From positions 1 to 64,000 of the forward strand of contig NZ_FORU01000008.1 in NCBI RefSeq assembly GCF_900114085.1: DNA of 64,000 bases, read 5' to 3'. This document shows, in pieces, positions 16,471 through 25,023 of the stretch. This DNA comes from Myroides guanonis. Its GTDB lineage: Bacteria; Bacteroidota; Bacteroidia; Flavobacteriales; Flavobacteriaceae. Every line of letters starts with the position of its first letter. Position 1 is the first letter of the stretch. A program made the position numbers and the translations under genes. The notes under the pieces are model-generated. The model was not told where the DNA came from. It saw only the letters and a list, made by a program, of their open reading frames with translations, and ran no database searches.

Positions 16471-17214
16471 CTAGACCGCTAAAGCTTCTAATTCTGAAAG
16501 CATAACCTCCCTAGTAGTATCTTTAATCGCTTTTTTATCCTTCTGTTCTTTCCCAGTTGTCAAAACAAACGGATGAACCACTATAGGTACTGTTCCAGGA
16601 CGACCTGCAAAAAACTGAAACGGAAAATAGTTCTTTAGATATCCGAATGTAATAGGAACTATGGGTATCTGATAGTCAATCGCCAGACGAAAGGCTCCAT
16701 CTTTAAACGTATCTAGTATTATGGATGTGTCATCCGGAACCCCTCCTTCAGGAAAAATACAAATACTCAAACCACTGTCTAAGCGCTGCTTAGCTTGTCT
16801 GAATACTTCCATGCGACTTTTTGAATCACTCCTATCTACTAGAATGCAAGTTCTCTTATAAAAATATCCAAAAAGAGGCATTCTAGCCAATTCCTTCTTT
16901 CCTACAAATACAAATGGATTATCCTTCACTAAAATAAGCATCAACATAATATCCATCATAGAAGTATGATTGGCAACAAACATATAACTCTTTCCCTTCT
17001 CTAATTTTTCTTTAAATAGAAGCGTATAGCGGAACCCCATACCGAAGAAAACAGCCTTTGCCCATATACGAGCAACAACAAAAAAATAAGGATATGTCTT
17101 ATCATTCCATATAGTTAAAAGCAGCAAGGGAGAAAGCGCCACTATAACAATTAGTATAAGAAGATAAAACCACAATTTCCAGAAAAACCAAAAGACGTAT
17201 TTTAGCACTTGCAT
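16471..17214 (-). CDS. Lysophospholipid acyltransferase, PlsC family
   Basis: Likely 1-acyl-sn-glycerol-3-phosphate acyltransferase, which makes phosphatidate at the inner membrane. From the ATG at 17214 it has 247 residues. An N-terminal membrane helix (VFWFFWKLWFYLLILIVIVAL) is followed by the catalytic HX4D motif HTSMMDI near residue 85 and the glycerolipid-binding block FPEGG near 155. A frame seven codons longer begins with GTG at 17235; the ATG is preferred. It is divergent from trpS. gpsA, the next gene in the same direction, supplies glycerol-3-phosphate for the same pathway. Confidence 0.9.
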   Translation of the reverse strand: MQVLKYVFWFFWKLWFYLLILIVIVALSPLLLLTIWNDKTYPYFFVVARIWAKAVFFGMGFRYTLLFKEKLEKGKSYMFVANHTSMMDIMLMLILVKDNPFVFVGKKELARMPLFGYFYKRTCILVDRSDSKSRMEVFRQAKQRLDSGLSICIFPEGGVPDDTSIILDTFKDGAFRLAIDYQIPIVPITFGYLKNYFPFQFFAGRPGTVPIVVHPFVLTTGKEQKDKKAIKDTTREVMLSELEALAV

Positions 17215-17346
17215 GTATAACAATTTACATTTCACAGTTAAAAATGAACTTTCAAAAATACATATTAATCTAATCTGTAAAACAAATACTTGGACTGAAA
17301 AACCGTTTTTAAGTCAGAATAACCAGTTTAAAAACTCCATTTCCAC

Positions 17347-17354
17347 TATCTTTG
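17347..17354 (+). promoter_or_regulatory. -7 box of trpS
   Basis: TATCTTTG matches TAnnTTTG and ends 26 bp before the ATG at 17381. It lies inside the longer open frame beginning at 17213, which argues that the extra 56 codons are not translated. The -33 region is poor. Confidence 0.55.
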
Positions 17355-17380
17355 CGTTTAAACATTTACAAAAGATTAAA

Positions 17381-18355
17381 ATGGCTAAAATTCTAACCGG
17401 AGTTCAAAGCACAGGAACTCCACACTTGGGAAATCTTTTAGGAGCTATCTTACCAGCAATTGAGATGGCAAACCGCAAAGAGAATGAGTCTTTTCTTTTT
17501 ATCGCCGATTTACACTCTGCGACACAGATAAAAGACGCTAAAGTATTACATGAAAACACCTATAGTGTAGCGGCAAGTTGGCTTGCATGTGGATTAGATA
17601 TTGAAAAAGTTACCTTCTATAGACAATCCGACGTTCCACAAACAACGGAATTAAGCTGGTATCTAAGCTGTTTTTTTCCTTTCCAAAGACTAACACTTGC
17701 ACATTCCTTTAAAGACAAAGCTTCTCATTTAGCAGATGTGAATGCTGGGTTATTCACTTATCCTATGTTGATGGCTGCAGATATATTGTTATATGACGCT
17801 GAATTTGTTCCTGTGGGGAAAGACCAATTACAACATCTCGAAATTACGCGTGATGTAGCTTCAAGATTTAACCATCAAATGGGCGAAACATTCGTTCTAC
17901 CAGAAGCAAAAATTGAGGAAAATATTATGACAATTCCCGGCATCGATGGGGAAAAGATGAGTAAATCTAGAAACAACTTTATCAACATATTCCAAGATGA
18001 TAAAAAGTTGCGCAAACAAGTCATGAGCATTCAAACCGATAGCAAAGAACTTGAAGATCCTAAGAATCCTGACACTTGTAATATTTTTGCTATCTACAAA
18101 CTTCTGGCTACTCCTGAAGATATAGCTACGATGAGACAAAACTACGAAGCTGGAAACTATGGATATGGCCATGCGAAACAAGCCTTGTTTGAACTAATCG
18201 TAGAACGCTTTAAGACAGAGCGTGAAAAGTATGATTATTACATAAACAACCTTGATGAAGTTGATAGACTTCTTCAAATAGGAGCTACTAAAGCTTCAAC
18301 AATTGCAAATGCAACGTTGGGAAGAGTTCGCGAAAAACTAGGTTATAGAAAGTAA
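17381..18355 (+). CDS. trpS: Tryptophan--tRNA ligase
   Basis: Class I aminoacyl-tRNA synthetase that charges tRNA-Trp. From the ATG at 17381 it has 324 residues, the normal bacterial size, and begins MAKILTGVQSTGTPHLGNLLGA with the HIGH-like PHLGN at 14-18. KMSKS is intact at 192-196 (GEKMSKSRNNF). The Trp-pocket region GLFTYPMLMAADILLYDAEFVPVGKDQLQHLE is typical. An upstream in-frame extension to 17213 lacks family similarity and contains the promoter box. The MepB gene follows after 1 bp. Confidence 0.96.
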   Translation: MAKILTGVQSTGTPHLGNLLGAILPAIEMANRKENESFLFIADLHSATQIKDAKVLHENTYSVAASWLACGLDIEKVTFYRQSDVPQTTELSWYLSCFFPFQRLTLAHSFKDKASHLADVNAGLFTYPMLMAADILLYDAEFVPVGKDQLQHLEITRDVASRFNHQMGETFVLPEAKIEENIMTIPGIDGEKMSKSRNNFINIFQDDKKLRKQVMSIQTDSKELEDPKNPDTCNIFAIYKLLATPEDIATMRQNYEAGNYGYGHAKQALFELIVERFKTEREKYDYYINNLDEVDRLLQIGATKASTIANATLGRVREKLGYRK

Positions 18356-18356
18356 T

Positions 18357-18845
18357 ATGGAAATACAAAATTTGAGTGCGTTTTATAGAGAACATCAAAT
18401 AGAATTCAATCAATTGGAAATAAACAAAGAGAGCAACGCGTATAGCGCTTGCTCTTTTTCATTAGATTCCAAAAACGTTGTTTACAGAAAAGCCAATAGC
18501 ACTCCTAAAAAAATAGGACAGTTTGTAGCGATTTGGAAACGTAATGAAGAAGGAGAAACTGCACCTTACCACGAAAAAGACGACCTAGATTTTTTAATTA
18601 TAGCTGTAGAAACAGATTCTAATAGTGGACATTTTATATTCTCGAAACAAATACTTTTAGAAAAAGGAATAATAAGCAATGAGAAAAAGTCTGGAAAAAG
18701 AGGAATTAGGGTTTATCCAAGCTGGGATGTTGTAACAAGTAAACAAGCTATGAAAACACAAGAATGGCAATTACGCTGTTTTATTGACTTTAATAATATT
18801 GAACAACAAGAATTAAATTCATTAAAGAAACTCTTAACCCTTTAA
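18357..18845 (+). CDS. MepB family protein
   Basis: A 162-residue protein resembling MepB, first named from the staphylococcal mepRAB multidrug efflux locus; its molecular function is not established. Family-like segments are YSACSFSLDSKNVVYRKANSTPKKIGQFVAIWKR, then DDLDFLIIAVE and GHFIFSKQILLEKGI. The C-terminal end RVYPSWDVVTSKQAMKTQEWQ is also characteristic. No mepR or mepA is adjacent; the gene begins 1 bp after trpS and is probably co-transcribed with it. Confidence 0.85.
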   Translation: MEIQNLSAFYREHQIEFNQLEINKESNAYSACSFSLDSKNVVYRKANSTPKKIGQFVAIWKRNEEGETAPYHEKDDLDFLIIAVETDSNSGHFIFSKQILLEKGIISNEKKSGKRGIRVYPSWDVVTSKQAMKTQEWQLRCFIDFNNIEQQELNSLKKLLTL

Positions 18846-18871
18846 AATCAAATTAATTGTCTGAAAAAGGA

Positions 18872-19975
18872 TTATAACCGCTCATAATAATTTCCCGGTA
18901 ATGGACGAACCAATCCTTTTACTTCAAGATTTAGAAGAACCGTAGTTACCCTAAAAACGGGAATGCAGCTTTCTTCTGCAATAATCTCAACAAACTCTTT
19001 ATCTCCGTTTCGAAATGCTTCATAAACATTTTGTTCATCACTCGTTAAAGCTAGAGATAATTCTGTTTGAATAGCTTTTTGCTTCTTGGATTGTTTTTCC
19101 CAATTTAACCCTTTAATCAAATCTGTTGCATCTGTTAACATAGCAGCTCTACTTGTCTTTATAAGATCATTACAACCTTTACTCATTGGATCGGAAATCC
19201 TTCCTGGAACCGCATAAACATCTCTATTGTAGTCATTGGCAAATCGAACTGTATTTAAAGAACCTCCTTTAAAAGCGCTTTCAATCACTATAGTTGCAGT
19301 ACTTAGCCCAGCTATTATTCGATTTCTTTTGATAAAATTCTCGCGATTAAAGGCATCTGAACTCCAAAATTCTGTGACAAACCCACCGGACTCATTCATT
19401 TCTTCTACATACTTTGCGTGTTCTGATGGATATAACTGATTAAGTCCATGTCCTAACACACCAATTGTCTGCAATCCTCTATCAAGAGCCCCTTTATGTG
19501 ATGTTATATCAATTCCATAGGCATATCCACTTACAATTATAGGATTATATTCTTTTAAATCATCCAATAGGTTATTACAGAACTCAACTCCTCTTGTGGT
19601 TGCTTGACGTGACCCCACAATACTTATTATCCTTTCATTGTTCCAATTTAATTCTTTGGAAGAGAACAACACTAAAGGTGCATCGACACATTCTTTTAAT
19701 AGTTTCGGATATTTCCTATCGTTGATATAGGTAGCTTTCCATTTATTCGATTGCACTTGTATTAATTCCTTTTCTGCATCTTCAAATATGCTTTTATTTT
19801 CAAGACTACATAAAAGCTTATCTGTGATCCCTTCAATTCTAATTAAATCCTTTTTCTTTCGCGAAAAAACTTCTTCCGCACTGCCAAATTCTTCGACTAA
19901 TCGTCGACCTAAAACAAAACCTACGCCTACGGTCTTTTGTAAAGCGAGGGTATAATACAGTTGATTTTCATTCAT
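18872..19975 (-). CDS. dprA: DNA-processing protein DprA
   Basis: Loads RecA on incoming single-stranded DNA during natural transformation. The 367 residues show an N-terminal SAM/HhH-like part, then the Rossmann-like DprA core: ISIVGSRQATTRGVEFCNNLL, VSGYAYGIDITSHKGALD, TIGVLGHGLNQLYPSEHAKY, ENFIKRNRIIAGLSTATIVIESAFKGGSLNTVRFA. A C-terminal winged-helix segment (VYEAFRNGDKEFVEII) follows. Length is normal. It is convergent with trpS-mepB and divergent from the HU/SPOR gene. Competence itself cannot be concluded from this gene alone. Confidence 0.95.
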   Translation of the reverse strand: MNENQLYYTLALQKTVGVGFVLGRRLVEEFGSAEEVFSRKKKDLIRIEGITDKLLCSLENKSIFEDAEKELIQVQSNKWKATYINDRKYPKLLKECVDAPLVLFSSKELNWNNERIISIVGSRQATTRGVEFCNNLLDDLKEYNPIIVSGYAYGIDITSHKGALDRGLQTIGVLGHGLNQLYPSEHAKYVEEMNESGGFVTEFWSSDAFNRENFIKRNRIIAGLSTATIVIESAFKGGSLNTVRFANDYNRDVYAVPGRISDPMSKGCNDLIKTSRAAMLTDATDLIKGLNWEKQSKKQKAIQTELSLALTSDEQNVYEAFRNGDKEFVEIIAEESCIPVFRVTTVLLNLEVKGLVRPLPGNYYERL

Positions 19976-20065
19976 ATCTTATTTTTATTTATTTTTCTCA
20001 AAGGTCTAATTTAAAGTTATTTACACTAAAAATACGCATTGTTAATAAGATTTGGAAATAAAGTT

Positions 20066-20094
20066 TTGAACAATGGCCAGAATGTATAACTTTG
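20066..20094 (+). promoter_or_regulatory. Promoter touching the start codon of the HU/SPOR gene
   Basis: TTG at 20066-20068 and TAACTTTG at 20087-20094, spaced by 18 bp, fit the flavobacterial consensus very well. The box ends 4 bp before the ATG at 20099, so the transcript would begin at or within a few bases of the start codon. Confidence 0.6.
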
Positions 20095-20098
20095 TGTT

Positions 20099-21025
20099 AT
20101 GATGATAGAAAAACACATTTCTTCTTTGTTATATAGATATCAGTGCGTTATCGTTCCTGAATTCGGTGCTTTCTTGACCGAAATTCGCTCTGCGCGCTTT
20201 GATGAAAAATCTAGAACGTTTTTTCCGCCGCAAAAAACGATTTCCTTTAATGCGAATATCAAACATAACGATGGCTTGTTAGCAAATCATATTGCTCAAA
20301 CAACACAAACAACGTACGACAAGATTGTTTATGATCTTCTAATAGAAGTAGAGAAATGGAATAAAAGCCTACAAACGAATAAGGCTCTATTTCTTGAAAA
20401 CATTGGTGAACTAACGTTGAATTCAGAAAACAATCTGGAATTCATTCCATCTAACAATCCTAACTACTTAGCTACGTCTTTTGGACTTAGTTCTGTTATT
20501 GCAAAGAACATCGAACGAATTGATGTTGTTGCTCCAGAGCCTAAAGTTATTTCTTTACCTACCAAGAGAAGAACTAAACATCACGTGATGAGATATGCAG
20601 CAGTTTTTGCTGTATGTGCTGGTTTAGGAAGTATTATTGTAGACAATGAATTTAATTCAAGAATAGAAAAAGAAACTGTCTCTATTGAGAAAAAAGTACA
20701 AGAAAAAGTACAAGACGAAATTCAAAAGGCTACTTTTTTCATAGACACACCTGTCTCTCCAATTACATTAACTGTAAAAGAAAAGGCAGAAGTCAAACAT
20801 CCTTACCACATTGTAGCAGGAGCCTTCAAAAGTGAAGAGAATGCACAGAAAGCTATTCAACAGCTAAAAACAAAAGGTTTCTCGAATGCAACCTATTTAA
20901 GTAAAAATAAATATGGATTATATCCTGTGCTTTACGGTAGCTATACCGATATGGCAAAAGCACAAGAAGTAATGAAAAGCATTCATAAAAAAGTTAATTC
21001 TGACGCTTGGATATTAATCCAATAA
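20099..21025 (+). CDS. HU/CCDC81-like and SPOR domain membrane protein
   Basis: A 308-residue protein with three parts. Residues 1-130 are a paired HU-like (CCDC81-type) domain starting MMIEKHISSLLYRYQCVIVPEFGAF. A single membrane helix lies at 163-181 (VMRYAAVFAVCAGLGSIIV). The C-terminal SPOR domain at about 235-307 begins YHIVAGAFKSEENAQKAIQQL; SPOR domains bind denuded septal peptidoglycan. It is likely a division or envelope protein with an HU-like domain in the cytoplasm, whose ligand (DNA or protein) is unknown. ATG 20099 or 20102 could be used. Confidence 0.85.
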   Translation: MMIEKHISSLLYRYQCVIVPEFGAFLTEIRSARFDEKSRTFFPPQKTISFNANIKHNDGLLANHIAQTTQTTYDKIVYDLLIEVEKWNKSLQTNKALFLENIGELTLNSENNLEFIPSNNPNYLATSFGLSSVIAKNIERIDVVAPEPKVISLPTKRRTKHHVMRYAAVFAVCAGLGSIIVDNEFNSRIEKETVSIEKKVQEKVQDEIQKATFFIDTPVSPITLTVKEKAEVKHPYHIVAGAFKSEENAQKAIQQLKTKGFSNATYLSKNKYGLYPVLYGSYTDMAKAQEVMKSIHKKVNSDAWILIQ

Positions 21026-21037
21026 ACACACATACCT

Positions 21038-21066
21038 AATCCTGAAGTTCTTTCAGGATTTTTTTA
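21038..21066 (+). terminator. Terminator after the HU/SPOR gene
   Basis: Perfect 9-bp stem AATCCTGAA (21038-21046) with TTCAGGATT (21052-21060) and a T-run to 21065. It ends 20 bp before the thioesterase ATG, so that gene either depends on read-through or has a promoter I did not find. Confidence 0.8.
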
Positions 21067-21084
21067 TTTTAATTATACAACAAT

Positions 21085-21594
21085 ATGGAACCAAAACTAG
21101 TATCACATTCCACTACAGTAGTAACCGATTTGGTACTACCAGGGGAAACCAATCCACTAAACAATTTATTCGGAGGAGAACTATTAGCGCGTATGGATCG
21201 TGCAGCTAGTATTGCAGCAAGAAGACACTCTCGAAGAGTTTGTGTAACCGCATCAGTAAACCACGTAGCATTTAACCGCCCTATTCCATTGGGGAGTGTT
21301 GTAACCTTAGAAGCAAAGATATCTAGAGCATTCAAATCTTCTATGGAAGTATATATTGATGTTTGGATCGAAGACCGTGAGTCAGGTATTAAAAACAGAG
21401 CAAACGAAGCAATCTATACATTTGTTGCAGTTGATGAAACAGGACACCCTGTAGAAGTCCCTGGGATTATTACAGAAACAATCCTTGAAAAAGAACGATA
21501 CGAAGCAGCGTTAAGAAGAAAACAATTAAGCCTAGTATTAGCTGGAAAAATGAATCCTAGCGATGCTACAGAATTAAAAGCATTATTTAAATAA
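21085..21594 (+). CDS. Acyl-CoA thioesterase, hotdog fold (YciA/BFIT type)
   Basis: A 169-residue single-hotdog thioesterase that hydrolyses acyl-CoAs in the cytosol; chain-length preference unknown. The core is NPLNNLFGGELLARMDRAASIAARRHSRRVCVTASVNHVAF, where N-x-x-G-G and the helix Asp are the usual active-site elements. FRRPIPLGSVV-like FNRPIPLGSVV and YTFVAVD follow. The S1/P1 nuclease gene starts 6 bp after it, so the two are probably one transcript. Confidence 0.9.
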   Translation: MEPKLVSHSTTVVTDLVLPGETNPLNNLFGGELLARMDRAASIAARRHSRRVCVTASVNHVAFNRPIPLGSVVTLEAKISRAFKSSMEVYIDVWIEDRESGIKNRANEAIYTFVAVDETGHPVEVPGIITETILEKERYEAALRRKQLSLVLAGKMNPSDATELKALFK

Positions 21595-21600
21595 CAACTC

Positions 21601-22383
21601 ATGAAAAACACTTTTTATCTATTAATAGCCTTTTTTATAGTAAGTATAAATTCACTCCACGCGTGGGGAACAACCGGACATCGTGTTGTTGCAGAAATTG
21701 CTGAACAACAGTTAAGTAGAAAAGCTAAGAAAAATATCAAGAAATTAATTGGCGAACAAAAACTTGCTTATTGGGCAAACTGGCCAGACTTTATTAAATC
21801 TGATAATGATTGGAAATTTGCTGACGGATGGCATTACGTTAACATCCCAGGAAATCTTGACAGAATGGCTTTCGACAAAGAATTAGAAAACACTACAGAC
21901 GAAAATCTTTACAAAAGATCTCTGGTTCTAATAGATGCCTTGAAAGATAAAAATACAAGTTTTCAAAAGAAACAAGAATATCTATACTTCCTTATCCACA
22001 TCATTGGAGACGCTCATCAACCTATGCATATCGGAAGACTAGATGACCTAGGTGGTAATAAAATAACTGTGGAATGGTTTAGAAAGAAAACCAACCTTCA
22101 CACTCTTTGGGACTCTAAATTAGTAGATTTTGAACAGTATAGCTATACAGAATATGCAACTGTCTTAAACATCTATAACAAAAAAGCAAACAACGCTTTA
22201 AGTTCAGGAAGTCTTTTAGATTGGTTGTTTGATTCATACCAAATCACCAATGAACTCTATAAAATTGAACCAGAAGCTTCTTTAAGTTACCGTTATCAAT
22301 ACGATCACAAAGCAGCAATGGAAGAACAACTTTTAAAAGGAGGTCTTAGACTTGGCAAACTTTTAAATGAAATATTTGGATAA
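21601..22383 (+). CDS. Secreted S1/P1 nuclease
   Basis: Exported zinc-dependent nuclease acting on single-stranded nucleic acids and 3'-nucleotides. The 260-residue precursor has a signal peptide (about 1-20, ending NSLHA), so the mature chain begins WGTTGHR. In this family the N-terminal Trp and that His bind zinc. Other ligands appear in the typical places: WPDFIKSDNDW, GWHYVN, and HIIGDAHQPMHIGRLDDLGGN. All metal-binding motifs look intact. It follows the thioesterase gene by 6 bp and ends at a strong terminator. Confidence 0.93.
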   Translation: MKNTFYLLIAFFIVSINSLHAWGTTGHRVVAEIAEQQLSRKAKKNIKKLIGEQKLAYWANWPDFIKSDNDWKFADGWHYVNIPGNLDRMAFDKELENTTDENLYKRSLVLIDALKDKNTSFQKKQEYLYFLIHIIGDAHQPMHIGRLDDLGGNKITVEWFRKKTNLHTLWDSKLVDFEQYSYTEYATVLNIYNKKANNALSSGSLLDWLFDSYQITNELYKIEPEASLSYRYQYDHKAAMEEQLLKGGLRLGKLLNEIFG

Positions 22384-22400
22384 TCCCAACTAATCAAATC

Positions 22401-22440
22401 AAAAACAGCCCTCTGAAAATTTCAGAGGGCTGTTTTTTTT
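22401..22440. terminator. Strong bidirectional terminator
   Basis: A near-perfect palindrome centred at about 22419 pairs 22401-22417 with 22421-22437 and includes ACAGCCCTCTGA. A T8 run closes it on the plus strand. It lies between the S1/P1 nuclease gene (+) and the Ser/Arg-rich protein gene (-) and can serve both. Confidence 0.88.
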
Positions 22441-22458
22441 ATAACACTATAAAAAAAA

Positions 22459-23721
22459 TTATCTTGAAGATCTTCCACTATTACCATTACCTCTACTACT
22501 TGTATTCGTAGACCCTGCTCCTCTAGAGCTTGGTGCGCTTGTTCTCCCACTATTAAAGTTAGTATTTGAACTTCTGTTAATTGTCGAAGAAGATCTGCTT
22601 GTAGAGTTACTCATAGGAGTTGATGATCTTTGAATCCTAGCTGGTTGAGAAGATACATTATTCACTCTATTTGAACTTACATTCGTCGCTCTTTGAGAAC
22701 TTGTTGCTCTCGGAGAACTTGTTGCTCTTGATGAATTCGTAGCTCTTGGTGATACTGTGCTATTAGAACTTGAATTAATAGTACCGCGTGATGAACTTCC
22801 TCTATCGCTAGAACTTTGAACTCTATTTGACGTTCTTGATGATGAGTTGAAATTCCCTTCAGTTGTTGCTGCTCCTCGTCTATAACCAGAATCTCCATTA
22901 ACTCTGTTCACATTTCTACCTGAACTTACACCCTGTCCTCTATTTGAAGTTGAATTTGACGGATTTCTACCACTCTCAACTCCTCTACTTTGTTCTAAGG
23001 CATATCTATTGGAAACATTACTATTTCTATTGCTAAAAGAATTCTGAGGGTAATCTCTTTCATATGCATTTGAACGTACTTCACGGTGCATACGAACTGC
23101 TCTAGAACTTCTTCTATTTGTTGCATAAACATATCTATTATTTCTATTAACATGAACATGTACATGGTCTATATAAGTATATACAGGATAAGGTTGCCAA
23201 TAGCTGTAATACGTTGGATAATAATTCCAATACCACGATGAGCGATAAGGAGAGTATCCCGAAGACCAAAAGAAGCTAAACATACTAGGTGTATGAACAT
23301 AGACTGGCTCATAGATATAGTTGTCACCGTATATATAACTATTACCAACTACCTGAACTTGAACTTGATTTCTTCTGTCCTTCTCTACCTCAATCGTAGC
23401 AACATCTTGGAACACATCTTGTCCCAAAACCGCCTGAATTACGATTAAATGGGTTTTACCTTCTACAGCTTCAATTACTCTCAAGTAATCAACATAACCA
23501 TCTCTATTCAAATCTAAGTTAGACAACCTCATTTCTGGGTCATTAAGCCTAAACTCAAAATCCGCTAAATCTTTAGAGTCACCAAATACAGATGCAACCG
23601 CTTGTAAATCCAAATTGTCACTTATATCATAATTCTTTGCTGTCACTGTTGCTTGTTGAGCAAAAGTGCTAACACAGAAAAGGAGTCCTACTAAAATTGA
23701 AAAATATCTAAACCGTACCAT
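22459..23721 (-). CDS. Exported Ser/Arg/Asn-rich low-complexity protein
   Basis: A 420-residue exported protein of unknown function. A signal peptide (about 1-22, ending STFAQ) leads into a folded part of roughly 110 residues. That part contains DLNRDGYVDYLRV, which matches the calcium-loop pattern DxNxDGxxD. A Tyr/Trp/Pro-rich segment follows (about 135-185). From about residue 190 to the end the protein is low complexity, rich in Ser, Arg, Asn and Thr, with short repeats of the form SSPRAT. Such a tail suggests a surface, periplasmic or nucleic-acid/polyanion-binding role, but this is not shown. A terminator follows. Confidence 0.75.
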   Translation of the reverse strand: MVRFRYFSILVGLLFCVSTFAQQATVTAKNYDISDNLDLQAVASVFGDSKDLADFEFRLNDPEMRLSNLDLNRDGYVDYLRVIEAVEGKTHLIVIQAVLGQDVFQDVATIEVEKDRRNQVQVQVVGNSYIYGDNYIYEPVYVHTPSMFSFFWSSGYSPYRSSWYWNYYPTYYSYWQPYPVYTYIDHVHVHVNRNNRYVYATNRRSSRAVRMHREVRSNAYERDYPQNSFSNRNSNVSNRYALEQSRGVESGRNPSNSTSNRGQGVSSGRNVNRVNGDSGYRRGAATTEGNFNSSSRTSNRVQSSSDRGSSSRGTINSSSNSTVSPRATNSSRATSSPRATSSQRATNVSSNRVNNVSSQPARIQRSSTPMSNSTSRSSSTINRSSNTNFNSGRTSAPSSRGAGSTNTSSRGNGNSGRSSR

Positions 23722-23801
23722 AACAAGTGTTTTTTATCATTAACATTTTCACCCTGCATACTTCAACATCTATGCCAAAACACTTTTTAACTGGTATCTA
23801 G

Positions 23802-24935
23802 TTAATTAACATCATCTTTATCTGGAAATTTATGCTTGCCTTTTAGCATCTTTGAGATAGAAAAATTTAACATTGGATTTTCATTCTCCTCCTCACCTAA
23901 CAAGAATCCCCAAGCACGCATACCGTCTACCCTATCAAAAACAATTTTAGCTATCGCCAAGGTCGGTATTGCTAATAACATTCCTGATATTCCCCACATC
24001 ATATGCCCAATAACTAATCCTATCACAACAACTAAAGAGTTTACTTTTACTTTAGACCCAACTATCTTTGGCATAATTATATTTCCATCAATAGCATGAA
24101 TAATTACCAATGCAATAAGAACTAAAACTACGTGACTTGCAGAAGTGGTTGCAAAAGTGATTAACACACCTATCAACATAGCCATAAAAATTCCAATATA
24201 AGGCAACACATTCAATAACCCTGTAATAATAGCCAACATAAAGTTATACTTAATACCAAGAATAGTATAAGCTATAAAAGTCATTATCGTAACTAAAATC
24301 ATTTGCAAAAGAAGCCCTATCAAATACTTCTTAACCATGGTTTGTATTTCTACAATAATTTTAACTACTGTATTTTTGTGTTTGTGCTTAAAGCAAATAA
24401 CCAAAAACTTCACTAAATGACGTCTATAAATCAGTAAGAAGATTGTATAAATAACCGTAAAAACCAGATACATCAACATTGTTGAAATGGAACTAAGCGT
24501 CTTAGCTAACAAATCTGTACCAGTACTCAATGAAGAAGCCGCATGTTCTGTAATAAAATCCAATTGCTTACTCTGTTGTATTCCAAATGTATCTTGAACC
24601 CAAAGTTGTATACTATGAACACCACTTACCAATTGTTCTTCAAAAGCTGGCCATTCTTGAGTTAACCTGCTCATCTGAGCACCAACCACAAACAATATTC
24701 CTACTACTACTGCTAAGAACAATAAGGTTGAAGAAATTGCAGATAAGGATCTCGAAAAATGAAACCTTCGTTCCATAAATACGCTTAATGGAATCAGCAA
24801 TGTCGAAATTAGCATTGCCAGAAAAAGCGGAACAATAATGGATTCCCCAATAATTCCAATACAAATCAACAGTATCAAACTAATCAATACACAGCTAATC
24901 TTGATGTAAAACGGATAAGACCTTGTTTTCTCCAT
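23802..24935 (-). CDS. AI-2E family transporter (PerM-like)
   Basis: A 377-residue membrane protein with about seven or eight helices. It belongs to the PerM/AI-2E family, whose members export autoinducer-2 or act as Na+/H+ antiporters. The C-terminal part carries the family signature: LLNVLPYIGIFMAMLIGVLI, HAIDGNIIMPKIVGSKVKVNSLVVVIGLVIGHMMWGISGMLLAIPTLAIAKIVFD. The N-terminus has two hairpin helices, then a soluble loop near 85-130. No quorum-sensing gene is nearby, so the substrate is unknown. Confidence 0.92.
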   Translation of the reverse strand: MEKTRSYPFYIKISCVLISLILLICIGIIGESIIVPLFLAMLISTLLIPLSVFMERRFHFSRSLSAISSTLLFLAVVVGILFVVGAQMSRLTQEWPAFEEQLVSGVHSIQLWVQDTFGIQQSKQLDFITEHAASSLSTGTDLLAKTLSSISTMLMYLVFTVIYTIFLLIYRRHLVKFLVICFKHKHKNTVVKIIVEIQTMVKKYLIGLLLQMILVTIMTFIAYTILGIKYNFMLAIITGLLNVLPYIGIFMAMLIGVLITFATTSASHVVLVLIALVIIHAIDGNIIMPKIVGSKVKVNSLVVVIGLVIGHMMWGISGMLLAIPTLAIAKIVFDRVDGMRAWGFLLGEEENENPMLNFSISKMLKGKHKFPDKDDVN

Positions 24936-24967
24936 AGTTTTTCTTATAATTTTACATCAAAATACAA

Positions 24968-25003
24968 AAAAAGTGTCTTCAATTTACATTAAAGACACTT
25001 TTT
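24968..25003 (-). terminator. Terminator after scoB
   Basis: 12-bp stem 24968-24979 with 24992-25003, core AAGTGTCTT / AAGACACTT, with a T-run on the minus strand. It ends the scoA-scoB transcript 21 bp past the scoB stop. Confidence 0.82.
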
Positions 25004-25023
25004 AACAAATTCACATTGGTTGC

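Noticed and set aside
17213..17380. Upstream extension of trpS by 56 codons
   Set aside because: The -7 box at 17347-17354 lies inside it and the residues do not resemble TrpS, so the ATG at 17381 was used.
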